A stretch of DNA of 64,000 nt from Todiramphus chloris collaris (lineage: Eukaryota > Chordata > Aves > Coraciiformes > Alcedinidae), in NCBI GenBank assembly GCA_025345505.1, contig JANVCC010000030.1, forward strand, positions 1,180,054 to 1,244,053, in the 5' to 3' direction. Shown here one piece after another: positions 33,800 through 45,260 of this stretch. Both the position numbers and the translations under genes were made by a program. Numbering within the stretch: position 1 is the first letter of the stretch; every line of letters begins with the position of its first letter. Under the pieces are notes generated by a model. That model was given only the letters and a program-made list of their open reading frames with translations, had not been told where the DNA came from and did not search any database.

Positions 33800-36700
33800 C
33801 GATGCACTAACGTGACAATACTGGCAACATTTTGCAAGGACACATTTCCTGCTGAAAGTCAAGATGCTTTTCAAGGAAGGCTCAAAGTGTTATTTCTTCT
33901 GCACAACCAAAATAACTGGGTCTGTACCTCAAAACACACTTCCTTGTTCATCACATGGTCACTTAGCTGATGCCCCATGACGCCAATATGAATTTTGATT
34001 CATAGTGGTTCATTGAGAAGTCTTGGAGTGGTCTTGTGGCCTTCTAGAGCTTCCCCCTTTCTCTGTAGCCAGCTATCAGAGAGGGGTCTTTGTTTTTCTT
34101 TTAAGTTCTTGTTGCCTACTTTGCCTCATCAGCTGAGGAGAAGAAATGTGATGTATGTGTCTGATTAAATATTTAGACTTTTAATGGTAGCAGCTCACAA
34201 GATACGTAAACCATAATTTATATCTGTTTGCAGCACTTCTGCTGGAAGCATCCTGCTAATCTACCTAATATTTGTAAGAAAATGCAGGCATGCTATGATT
34301 TTTATGTTTTTATTATAGCTATCAGTCTTCACTACAATATTATGAATCAACAAGGAATGGACTTTTCCAGGAACTAGGTGTGCTATTTATTAAAGACAAT
34401 GCCTCATGTTTTCTGTCAGATCCCTGTATGTGTCACTGGGCAACCTTTTTTGAAGAAACTCAGTTGAGTGACTTTATGTTCCTGCAGGTTTTAGGTGTGA
34501 GACTTTTGTCACTTTTCCATATTGGTTGCATTAGATCCTACGCACATGCGCTACTGAATGAAACATCCTGTGGCTGATGCCCTCATAAGAGCTATAGGGC
34601 CAAGCACAGATGGACAAATGGAGTTGCCTGTGGCCAGTGGAGGAGCAATATTCACAAAACAGTCCTTCTGTCAGGCCCAGTCCTCAAGGGAGCGTGTCTC
34701 AGACATGATCCTGAGGACTAAATTTCCATATTGGTTAAAATCAGGGTGACATAGGTCTTTGGTTTCATGACACATCCCACTTGCAGCTAGGTCCTCCAGG
34801 CAAGAACTCCCTTTCCCTTCTCCTTTCTGTCTCTGCCCCCAGTGGCCAGCAAACCTAGACTAAGTGTTTTGTAGCCATATTTAGATTTCAGTTTGCTTCC
34901 GCTCCAGTCCTGAACAAAAGTTTTATAACCCGAAAGCTGATTAGTGTAATTTCCGATTTGGAACTCTTGGTTTAAAAAAAAAAGCCATTTTCTCTTTGGA
35001 ATATTACCTTTTTCTCTTGGGATTTCTTCACGCTTGCTTTCTACAGGTGGCTGTGGTTGAGCCCTGTCTCTTCCTGTGTCATACTTCCACATGCATTGTT
35101 ACAGTGGCATTAGTAAGTTATATTTTCATGCTCAAACACTGTTAAGGGACATGGGTCCTTGCAGGATAAATCTTCAGGAAATGAGATCTGGCTTTTTCCA
35201 CGCCTTTCATCTTATATAGAACCCGTTAACTGATGCTCTGGTGACTTCTTGAGGCGAGAATCATGCCAAGGCAGACCAAGGGAGGAGTTTATCCCCTAAG
35301 CAGACAGGGAGGCAGGCTCAGAGGTGGGATCTGCACCCCACATTTCTAACTGACTTTTTCCAGCCTTCACAGCTGTGACACAAATAGGTGTGCAGCTGAA
35401 AATGGAAATGTAAATGGACCCCAAGATAAGGGAGATGGGCAATAACAACATGCTTGACTGGCTGAAGTCTACTACATGTGTTTAAGTTAACTTCATGTGC
35501 CTGGCTTCAGTATACAAAATCCAAAAATAAATCTTATTAACACTTTTATTTAAACTAGTCATTCAAATTTGAGTGGGCTGAGAAGTCATAAGCACCCAGG
35601 TTTGCCCAGGATTACCCTGGCATGAATTATGTACACATATCAGAGGTATGAGAATATCAAGTGAGTTCATTTAAATTAATGTTTTTAAACCAGATGGAAA
35701 ATTGATTTTTAGAAATAGAGAACTTGATTTACCCTAGCTTAGCTCCATTGACTTTGGTGTATTTGCTCCTACTTCACTTTGGTATAAATCAGGGGAATAC
35801 CAAATCTGGGGAGTGTAAACGTTGAGACCAAGTGAAATATTTAGTGTCTCATGTCTTACCACATTCAAAGTAGTAGCAAATGCATTTCTTCTGATTTATT
35901 CTACTGTAATGTAGTGGCCAGGAATAACAGAAGTAATGATTAGCTGTTTAGTGCAGTGTTTGACCTTAATAACTAATATAATGCTAACACAAACATAATT
36001 ATGGATTCAAATTGAGCTTATATTAAAGATATTTATAAAGCAACAAGAAGAACTTGGGTATTGACCATTCACAGACAGACCTGGTTTCCAGTCTCAGGGC
36101 TCAGCAGTGTGCTAAGGTCTGAAGCCACTTGTACCTGACTGGAGTCCTTCCTCCCCCTTTTTTTAAAGTGCCCTCTTATGGCTCCATGAGTGAAAAATTA
36201 ATGGGCTTTCTTTCATTTGCTTTTGTGATGAGAATGAAGTACTTCCATTAATGACACTAAGAATAGGATTTACTGTAACTTGGCCTCATATCATATTTGT
36301 GGTTCCCACACATCCTGTAACAATATGCTTTCTAAACTTAAACGGATATTGCCACACTAACTGTTATAGAAAAGCAGAAGGAAAATGATGAAGCAGCTCC
36401 TCCAAGCTGGTTTTTTTTTTTCTGAGGCAAATTTATTGGCCTTGTGTTCAACACCTCAGCAAGGACAAAAAAAAAAAAAAGCCCTGACATGAAAGTGAGA
36501 CAGGTTGTGAGTATACTGTACTGGTATGTCTGCAGTGGGGTGATTTCCTGCAATTAATTACTGATGTGAGGGGTAAAGTAGAAAAACAGGTTTCTAGAGC
36601 TGGTTTTTCACTCTTGCATGATATTATTATCTGACAAGGGCACAAATACCATATTCATCTCCACTCTTTCCCATTCCTCAGTGAAATCCCTCCTCCACCT

Positions 36701-39259
36701 TTTCAGCAATTCACCCCCCAGCAGCTGCAGCCTTTAGCAACCTTCTGCTGATCACTTTGTGCACAACCCACCCAGTCTGTGCTCCTCTGGGGTAGCTCTG
36801 TAACCAATTGATGAATTGGTAGCGTTCAGCTCCAGCTGGCAATCAGCTGCCTCTGCTCCTTGACCTCCTGCCCGAGGCTGCCTGTAGACCTGTCAATCAT
36901 GGAAGTATTTTTTGTGAAGTCAACCCTTTAAGCACTTAAGGATCTATATGTAGGCAGCCATCACATCTTGCACGGTGCTTGGGCCAGCTAAAACTTCTCT
37001 TGCCCATTACCAGCCTCTGAGTAAGTCAGTCCCACATAGCATAGATAAATACCATCCATCCATCATCCCCCATATGGCTTAGGAGTGTAATTTCATGATC
37101 TGCCTGTGTGGGAGAGAAGTGTGAGAAGATGCTGCGTCAGTGTGTGGGCTGCACAGGGGACAAAGAGGTGACTTAAAATTTATACTGGAAATAGAGAGTG
37201 AGTAATAATGTGCCCACCATGGACCTTTCTTCAGAAGAAATATGCAAATGAAAAATGATTTGAATGATGGATTTAACAGCCAACTGAAAATGAGGCTGGG
37301 AAGCTGAGGTGTGAGCCAGTTCTCTGGAAAGCTATGGCAGCAAACAGGCATAAACCACAAAGTGAAATAACACTAGGGGAGTGGGGTGCAGTTCTGTGAC
37401 TTGGAGCGTGGAGAGAGACAGTTCCTGTGTACCTGCTATCTTATTTTATTTTTTCCTTTCCTCTGTGATACTTTCCCATAATTGATGGGACCACGAGGAG
37501 ATTAAAGTTCTCCAGTCCTGAAATCTGCTTCCTGGGGCATTTCTAAGATGAATCCAGACCAGCATACTCCATCCACAGAGCTGTGGGAAAGGGATTTGAG
37601 TTTGTGCCTTGGACCTTAGAGACAGATGGTTATGAACCACACCACCAGATCAGACACTTCAGATTTTGGAGGCATTGTAAATAGGGCTTGGGTCCAAATA
37701 TTAGTGTGTTATATTTACTCAGGTAAAAAAAGGCTTAACATGCATACATGAAACAGAAAGTAAACTTCTATGAAAACACAGAGACTAAATTTGAGCTGAT
37801 GGAATAATCTAACCTGATGAGGTATTTGTTAACTGTTGACTTCTGAATTCACCTATGCAATTCTTCAGCATTCATCAGTCAAACTGAGACAGGTTTTTAT
37901 CAATAAAGCAAAGACTTTTTTCAAGGAAGATCTCTCTTCATGCTCATGATCTAGAGAGAGTGTTCCTTACTTTTCCTGTTGTCATTTGGAGTGAAGAGGA
38001 TACAGTATTTTCTGTCCATTCTTAAGCATCTTCCTTCTTGAGATCCTTACAACTGCAAAATCAGTTTGAGAAACACCTCCCTTCCATTTCCTTCCTTCAT
38101 TTCCAAAGAAAATAGATTCTTTGAAAGGCATGAAATACAATGCTAAGTGCTGCCTTCTTAAAGAATGTCTAAAATTCCTGTGAGAAAATGCATTGTTTCA
38201 AAACAAAGATATTTCAGGCAATTCTATCCTTGTATGTACAAAGCTATTCATTGGAGAGACTTTCTTTTCAGCACAAATATTCTTGCTCTGGGGTTTTATC
38301 TTTTAGACAGAAAAAAGAAAGTGTTTTGGAAGATCAGTTTCATATTGTTATAATTTCAAATGCAGCAAACAGAACCAGATTCTGCAGAAGTTCAAACCAA
38401 CTGCCATTCTTGCTGTCCATGTCTAGTCGAAGCCAGCATGATCCCTCTGGAAGGTATTTTACAAACACTATTTATTTGACAGTCAGCCTCTGGTGTTTTT
38501 GTTAAACGTTAACAAGAATTCTGTGACATGCTTAACTTTTAAAGGAAGAGTGTAGTGGGTTTGGCTTTACAGACTTCAGGGTTTTATGTGGATCTTGGTG
38601 TAGTGGGAACTGCCCCCAAACCACTGAATGTCTCCATGTCCCCATCTCTGTGTCAGCTTTCCCAGGGTATTGGCACTGTGTTTATTGCTCTTTGCTGCTG
38701 CTAGCGGGAAAGAGAACCAAAGTACTGGCCTGTTTCAAGCCATTTTCTACCAGAACTCCCCTATAGATTTTAATGAACTTCAGTACACAAAATCATAGAG
38801 CTTGAAGATTAGGAATTCTGTAGGAGTGTTGTAATTTCCAAATTAAATATTTGATAGAGGGCATGTAGGTTTTGGCTGAGTAGAGAACCTCAGATGATAT
38901 TTTATACGCTCACAATGTGTGAATTCATTGTGTGCTTGAACCAGGAAAACCTGACTAATGCTGTGACAGTAAAAGACAGAACAAGCTCATAAGTATGGCT
39001 AAAGCAATGATGCTTTCATTTCTTTCACTTACTTTGCAGGAAACAAGGCCTCAGACCATTAGCACTATCTCCTTTCCCAGCACCAAGCCTGCTCGATGAA
39101 ATTAGAGATATAAAAGTATTTCACTAAGCCCTGCATGTTGTCTCCAGTCCAAGCCATTGGTTTTGTTATTGTGGTAGGAGACAGATACAGTGCAAAGGCA
39201 GGATGCTATCGCACTAAAATGTGTAACATGCTCTTTGGGAAGTTGTAGGTGTACTACTA
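33800..39259. other. Unannotated unique sequence
   Basis: No recognised element. Included are a hairpin at 36803-36820 (ACCAATT/AATTGGT) and a T11...A14 pair at 36411-36421 and 36467-36480. A stretch at about 38552-38600 beginning 'tgtagtgggtttggc' weakly resembles the start of another avian LTR family, but the remainder could not be followed. Confidence 0.4.
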
Positions 39260-39590
39260 AATAAAGATTTAAAGATGTCCCTTTTCATTGCAGTGCTGAT
39301 GGTTAATGGAGGAAGCTGTTTTTAGCAGCCGTTGGTAATTAGCCAGTTTGCAGCATTACCAGAAATATGTGCTTTCTTGCAACAACAAAAAAATCCAGAA
39401 ACATCCTTTCTTTAGAAATATCCGTTAAACAAAACCAAAAAGTGGAAAAATAAAATTAGCAGCTGCTATTGCACTAAACTTTAACATACAAACACTGCTT
39501 TCTGAGAGCTATCATTAGAGCCAAATTAAAATATAGCTGAAATTTTTCTAAATAAAACTGTCAATGAAGAGAAAAAGTTTTTATGTTGAC
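39260..39590. promoter_or_regulatory. Candidate conserved non-coding block
   Basis: An AT-rich stretch free of repeats contains 'ggtaattagc' and 'aaattagcagctgc', which read as homeodomain-type TAATTA/AATTAG cores next to an E-box CAGCTG. It looks like developmental enhancer sequence by composition only. No functional or conservation evidence is available here. Confidence 0.15.
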
Positions 39591-42500
39591 AGTAAAGCAA
39601 GTGATTTTTTCCACTCTGTTGAGGTTTTGTAATGGTGCAGTATATCTGGTTGACTTACGGCATGCTAACGACAGATTAACAGCTGCAGGGGAGATGATTG
39701 CTCTGAGGATCGCTCTCGAGTGAGCAAAGCTGAAGGCCTGTGGGCAGGGGCTGGATTTGGACACAAGAATGGGAGGATTTATGCAAGGTTGCACATCGGT
39801 AGCACAGTGGATGTGAGAAAGTTGTTCCTAGGGTTGGGGAGGCCCCGTGCTGGTGTCTGTGTCTTGGCACTGTGGGAACTGAGGTGCAGCAGCAAAGTAA
39901 CTGAGCTTGGGTACTTCCTATAGGTTAGGAAAGGTGTGTGCCAGCAGCAGTGATATTTGCTGGGGTATTAAGTACGTTAAGGGAGAATTATGATCTGCTG
40001 CAGTTTTGCAATACATTGCTAGCATGTTCCGCGAGCACAGATGTCCCTGAACTGGCCTGAATCAGCCATTTCCTTGGATGTTTCCCTGAAATATTTACAT
40101 GGGGATAAAAGGTCACAGCAGGGGTTTTTTATCTTCTCACCACCCAAAATGGGAGCCCTTCATCCCCCTTTAGGTTGGAAAAGGCTCAGAGCTCATCTAT
40201 CCCCATGATCTGGCATGATGGGTAAACTCTGACCTGTCCTGGTGCAGTCAGGGTTGCTAAGTTTCCTGCTGGGCTGATGTGAAATGAAGAGAAGGCTTTG
40301 GAAAGTTGCCTTCTTTGTGGAAGCACCCATTGGATTAAAAATTCACTCTAAAAAGCTCACTAATATTATTTTATCCATCTGAAATAGTGTTTGGTAGTTT
40401 GTATTTGGAATTTGTCTTATTTGTTGCAAATGAGGCAGCAGAATGGTTTGAATATCATGGTTTGAAGAGAAGTAAGCATCCCTCTGCTTGGTACCTTCAT
40501 TGTAAGGTGACAGCAGTGGTGGTTGCATGTTTTATCAGATGGTCTTTGTTGTAAAGAAATAGAAGGGCTGGAGTGGTGTAGCAGCAGGAGCCATTCATTG
40601 CCTCTCTACCCTCTGTGCCCACATCAAGTAAATCTCTGAGAGTCCAGTCTCCAAATCTGCTGGAGCTGCTACCTTCATTGTACAGTCCCCAGTCATAACC
40701 TTGTTCAAGGACAGGGACTACTGGCAGCTGTGCCAGGTCCCCCACCCCTTAGTTTCTAAATCCTGAATTTCACCATTTTTAGCAAAACTCACAGGTTTAA
40801 CTCTTCAAAACTACCGTAACTTGGAGATCCTTGCATGTCTCCAAAACCACTGTCTGTCACAACCTGAATTCACTTGCAGATATTGTCAACATTTAATTAG
40901 ACTGGTTATTTCAGCAGGGAGGAGGAAGGAAAAAAAGCAGAACGCTTAGAAAAGAACAGCTTTTTCTTGGATTGTGACATCTGAATAATTTAAAGAGGTT
41001 TTGAGAACTATGCTTTATTTTAATTAGTTTCTGAATCAGTTTCTGCTTTGCCTATTCTTTCTCCCCCCTCTTTGTACTGTTTATTTTTGATGACATCTGC
41101 AATCCTGAAAAAAAAAGAAAAAGGAAACAAATTAACTTGGTTCAAGCCACATCAGCACATCCCTTGGAAAATCACAGCAGTCAGCTGTAAAAAATGGGCT
41201 TATGCTGAAAGAAAATGAGGCGCTCACAGGGCTGAAAATATACTTACCTATTTATTAACTACATCTATCTTTATTATTTTTGTATGACACCAAAAAGTGT
41301 TCTTGGCACTTCACAGATGTGCGCAAAGGATGTGAGGTGAACTGCTGTGGCAGTATTTTATTAAGGCCACTCTGCATTTACATCTGCCAAACCAGAACAA
41401 AGTCCATCCTTTGACAAACTCAGTCTAAATAGGTACAGCCCAGGAGAGCAGCGGGTGAAGAAATGAGCCCCATGGCTGTGATTAAGGAGCATCACATTAG
41501 TTCCAGAAAACTCTTCTTGCAGACCCCTGCCCTGTGATGCTCTGCATTTTGCCAACAGTCTCTCTCATGTCTTAATCCCACCAAGCAGCAGGTAAAGGAT
41601 AACCTCTGCACAGACAGCCTGTCCATTTAACCCAACTGTGGGCCTAAGGAGAGTGCAGCGAGTCAGTGAAGGAGATGATGCTCACAAAGATCTTGAGAAG
41701 GAAGTGACCCAGCAACCCAAAGCTAAAGGAAACAGACCTAGTCAGCAGATTGCTCTTGACCACCGTATCATGTAGCTACAACTATGTGTCTTTTCAAATA
41801 GAATGAGTTGTCCCTGTTGGACATGGGCAGTGCTATTTGCAAACACACCAAATAGCCTATTCAAAGAGCTACTCTCTGTGGGTGCAAGGAAAGGAGCTAC
41901 AACTGCCTTCTCCTAAAAAACAGGGGGCTACAGAAGATGACAAAGAGATATGTATCTTTGCCCTCTTATTGCCAGTCAACATTCAACATTGATAATCCTG
42001 TATGCTCTCTGGAAAGACAGGATGTCTATGGAGTAAAAGAACATGAAATACAGTTGTAATTTTAAGAAAATTGTGGATGAAAAATGAAGAAGTGCCTTAA
42101 CCAATATATTTTGCAAATTAATATAAGCCTTAGCTAATATTTCAGTAAGAAAGAAAAGCACCAAGCGACCTGTCACAAAAGAAGACAGAATGACTGAAAT
42201 GTTTCATTGCAATATTTGTCAAATAATAAGTTTTCAATTTTTTATTTGAAGTGAACATTCTGGGTTTTGAAATGTATGCAAGTGAACATTTTGGGCTTTG
42301 AAATGTATGCCCTCCCCCCTTCATTTTTCAGAAAGCTCAAAGTAAATTATGCATTATTTCATCCCCGAACAAATTTTATTTTCAACCTTTTCTAAATGCT
42401 GATTGGGTCAGAAAAAAAACCCAAAAGTTACTTGTGCAGACATGTGTGAGACGTGGTTTCTGAACAGTCTGTGTTGTGGCGAGGTCCTGAGCACTGTCTC

Positions 42501-45140
42501 ACTAGTTCTGATCCGAGTTCAATAAACGGTACGTGTAAGTTGGGAGATGGAGGTAATGCTGTTATCATGTCATTCTGTCCTGCCAACCCTCTCCTAAGCA
42601 TTATCAACTAATGTGTGACAGTTATAAAGTGGATTATAGGCCAGTCTGTCTGATATAGCTAAGCTGAATCTATCAAACATATATCACTCAGAATCTCAAA
42701 TTGGACTTGAACCTCACTCTGTGAAGTTGCAGATAAGTAATTTGTCACATTTTGCTAACACCTTTCCTCTGCTTGGTGTATCCCTTTTGGTCCTGTATTG
42801 TGGTTCAGCATGCTCAATGAAGCTGTGTTTTCAGGGTGTAGTATGAAAATTACATTACTAGGCATTATGAAAAGGTCAGCTCTGTTAGGCTCCCAGAGTA
42901 AGTAGGAGGAATAGAGTTGTTCTTAAAGTTATTAATTTATCATTATGTCTTATTAATTATCCCAAACAAATCTTGGAGGGCAGTTCATTGAAGAGCGTGT
43001 GTCTTACAGCTCTTTGTGATAGGTGCCATTTTTACTGTATCTTCTCTGAATCTTTCATCGTGTTACTAAATTGAGGTCCTTACTGTGGCACTTTGATTAT
43101 TGAGAGTACAAAATACATGCAAAAACTACCTCTATTAGGAAAAGCTGAGCAGAGAAAAATACAGCACCTATGTGCACAGTTCTTTTCTGAGCCCAAACTC
43201 AATGGTTTGACAAGGTTCAAGGGATCCAAAGCATTGTCTTTATACAGAATGGCAAAAATGCTTGACAGGCTTGGTCTAAAGGAGGCATTAGACTGTCTAA
43301 TACTGGACATACCAGTACAGCTTAGTCCACTGTTCATAGGAGAGATGGAGCTTTTTTAAGAACTTTCTCTGACAGAACTGCTGATGCCAAAAGGGGCTTC
43401 TGCACAGATGGACTGAATGGGGTGAGTCCTTTCAGAGGAGTTTGGCATAAGTCATGTTCCTTGTTTCTGGGCTTCATAAGCCAGTCCCAAATAACAATGC
43501 AGAGAGGGAAGAACTATATGCAATTGAATTATTAGACTTATTCCCTTAAAGCTGAGGAGTCAACATGTGCTTCACCACTTCAAAACATCCCTTCAGAAGG
43601 AATAGGCAGATCAGAATAGGCACTTCAGAAGGGCCGAAGATTTAAACAGGCTAGGTGGAAGTGCACTGGAAAACAGTCAGCATTCAGGAGTTATCCTCTT
43701 ACTAATTTGGAGAGTAAAAAATAATCCTTCTTAATATTAGTCTTGAAACTCCAGATGTGAAAGTTTAAGAGTTTCTTTTCATTCTATGTGTTTTGATGGG
43801 GTAAAGAGAGATGAATAGAGGTGCAAGCTTTAGTGGGAATGCATGTTCCTTTTACTGCCCCCTTAAAAGAGAAAGTGGGATCTGGAGCTGTGTGCTACAT
43901 ATTTTCTGGTTTGGGAATTGCAGGGTTTGCAGAGAACACATTAACTTGTTTTACAGTGGATTATTTGCCTGTGCCCTCAGAATGATGAGAATAAAGCAAG
44001 AACCTTTTTGGAAGCAGATGCTGATTGCATTTTTGAGACCGGACTCCTCTCTTGTGTAAATAGGCACAGATACGTGTGAGATAATTGGAGTTATGCAATT
44101 CTGCTCAACTCCGAAGGCTGTTCTAACTGTTTGTGTGGCTGCCTTCTCTAACAGAGAAAAGCTTCTGAGGAAATATTAGGAAAGACAAGGAGACAGACAT
44201 GTTGGCCTCTGACCAGTATTTCAGATCAGCTTGCGTAATGAAATGGTCACCTTATGCAAACTGGTCTGGCAACACCTGCCCTGCTTCCTCATGCCTCTTT
44301 GCTGAGTTGCTTTTCAGTACTCATCCCACACACAGGGGTTTTCCATGAGAAAAAGCCAAGTGCTGAAAAGAGGATGACTCTGCTGACACTTAGCCTCCAT
44401 CTTCTGTACCCATAATGGCTATGATGGTCACTGGCAAGGAAAAAACACGCCCCAGGTCATGGTGACACTTCTCCGGGGGTTGCAAGCATTGGTATGGACA
44501 GCACTTCATTCCATAACACAGGTGCCGAAAAAGAAAAGGCTTTTGTGGGAGCTTTCTCCTTGGTAAATTGCGTCCTGGTGATGTGGGATTTGCAGATCCA
44601 GGCCATGGAACGACACCACTTCACACATTGGCAGCAGAAGGATTGGCCTGTGGGAGCAAAAGCTGGGGGCTCTGCTGAGTCTGCCTACTTCACCTGGTGG
44701 TTTCCTTAGAGGCAGAGGAGTTTGATGGATTATGCCTGAGATGCCAAAGTGTGGAAGCATCTTTGGTTTCATCTAGGTTCTTCCTTTATGTTAAATGCAA
44801 GAAACAGGAGAAAGATGGTACAAATGGAGGTGGTCACATGATAGGCAGGAGGGCTGTGCTGATTGGTGGCAAGAGGTATCACAGTCTTTAGCTTGGCAAC
44901 ATGGACTGGCACACATCTTTTCCTTCTGTGTTCATAGAGATTATAGCACAGTAGATTATGATTTCAGAAACTAATACAAGTACAAGGAAGAAATGGATAA
45001 TAATGTGTTCTGTTTCCTCCTCCTGCAGACTTTGGCCTGGTTTTATGGAGTTACATCAAAGATGAGCCACATAGATAGCTTTTCATCTCTCTATTTGTCA
45101 CAATGCTGGTGGATCAATACATAGCAAAAAGTTCATGACT
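39591..45140. other. Unannotated unique sequence
   Basis: No recognised repeat family apart from the 31-bp tandem duplication at 42249-42310. A possible ancient CR1 tail on the minus strand near 40174-40213 is too degraded to call. An 88-codon plus-strand frame at 43093-43359 has no recognised domain. Confidence 0.4.
42249..42310. repeat. 31-bp tandem duplication
   Basis: Two adjacent 31-bp units (42249-42279 and 42280-42310) begin AAGTGAACATT and end GAAATGTATGC. They differ at only two positions. This is a local duplication in unique sequence. Confidence 0.9.
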
Positions 45141-45173
45141 TTTTTTTTTTTTTCCCCCCCCATTTGTTTACAG

Positions 45174-45260
45174 AGATTGAATCTGTCATTCCAGTTTAAC
45201 AGGCAACCACCAAATGATTTTATGATTACCATGGGAGCTCAGTTATTGTGGGGGTACAAG
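45174..45260 (+). other. Exon-like block with acceptor, donor and open frame
   Basis: A pyrimidine tract of T13 and C8 leads to 'atttgtttacag' (AG at 45172-45173). Eighty-seven bases later there is AAG followed by GTAGGT (donor at 45261). A branch-point-like 'catgac' lies about 35 bases upstream of the acceptor. The 87 bases are an exact multiple of three and open in one frame for 29 codons (RLNLSFQFNRQPPNDF...LLWGYK). I do not recognise the peptide, and no partner exon could be matched. It could be an exon of an unidentified gene or lncRNA, or a chance arrangement. Confidence 0.22.

Noticed and set aside
38552-38760. Possible further LTR starting 'tgtagtgggtttggc'
   Set aside because: Only the first bases resemble a known avian LTR start; no matching end, TATA or poly(A) signal could be followed.
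40174-40213. Possible ancient CR1 tail on the minus strand
   Set aside because: 'ggttggaaaaggctc.agagctcatc' resembles a CR1 3' end, but it is too short and degraded to support a call.
43093-43359. 88-codon frame as a conserved exon
   Set aside because: The composition looks protein-like, but no splice sites or family similarity could be recognised, and both strands are open here.
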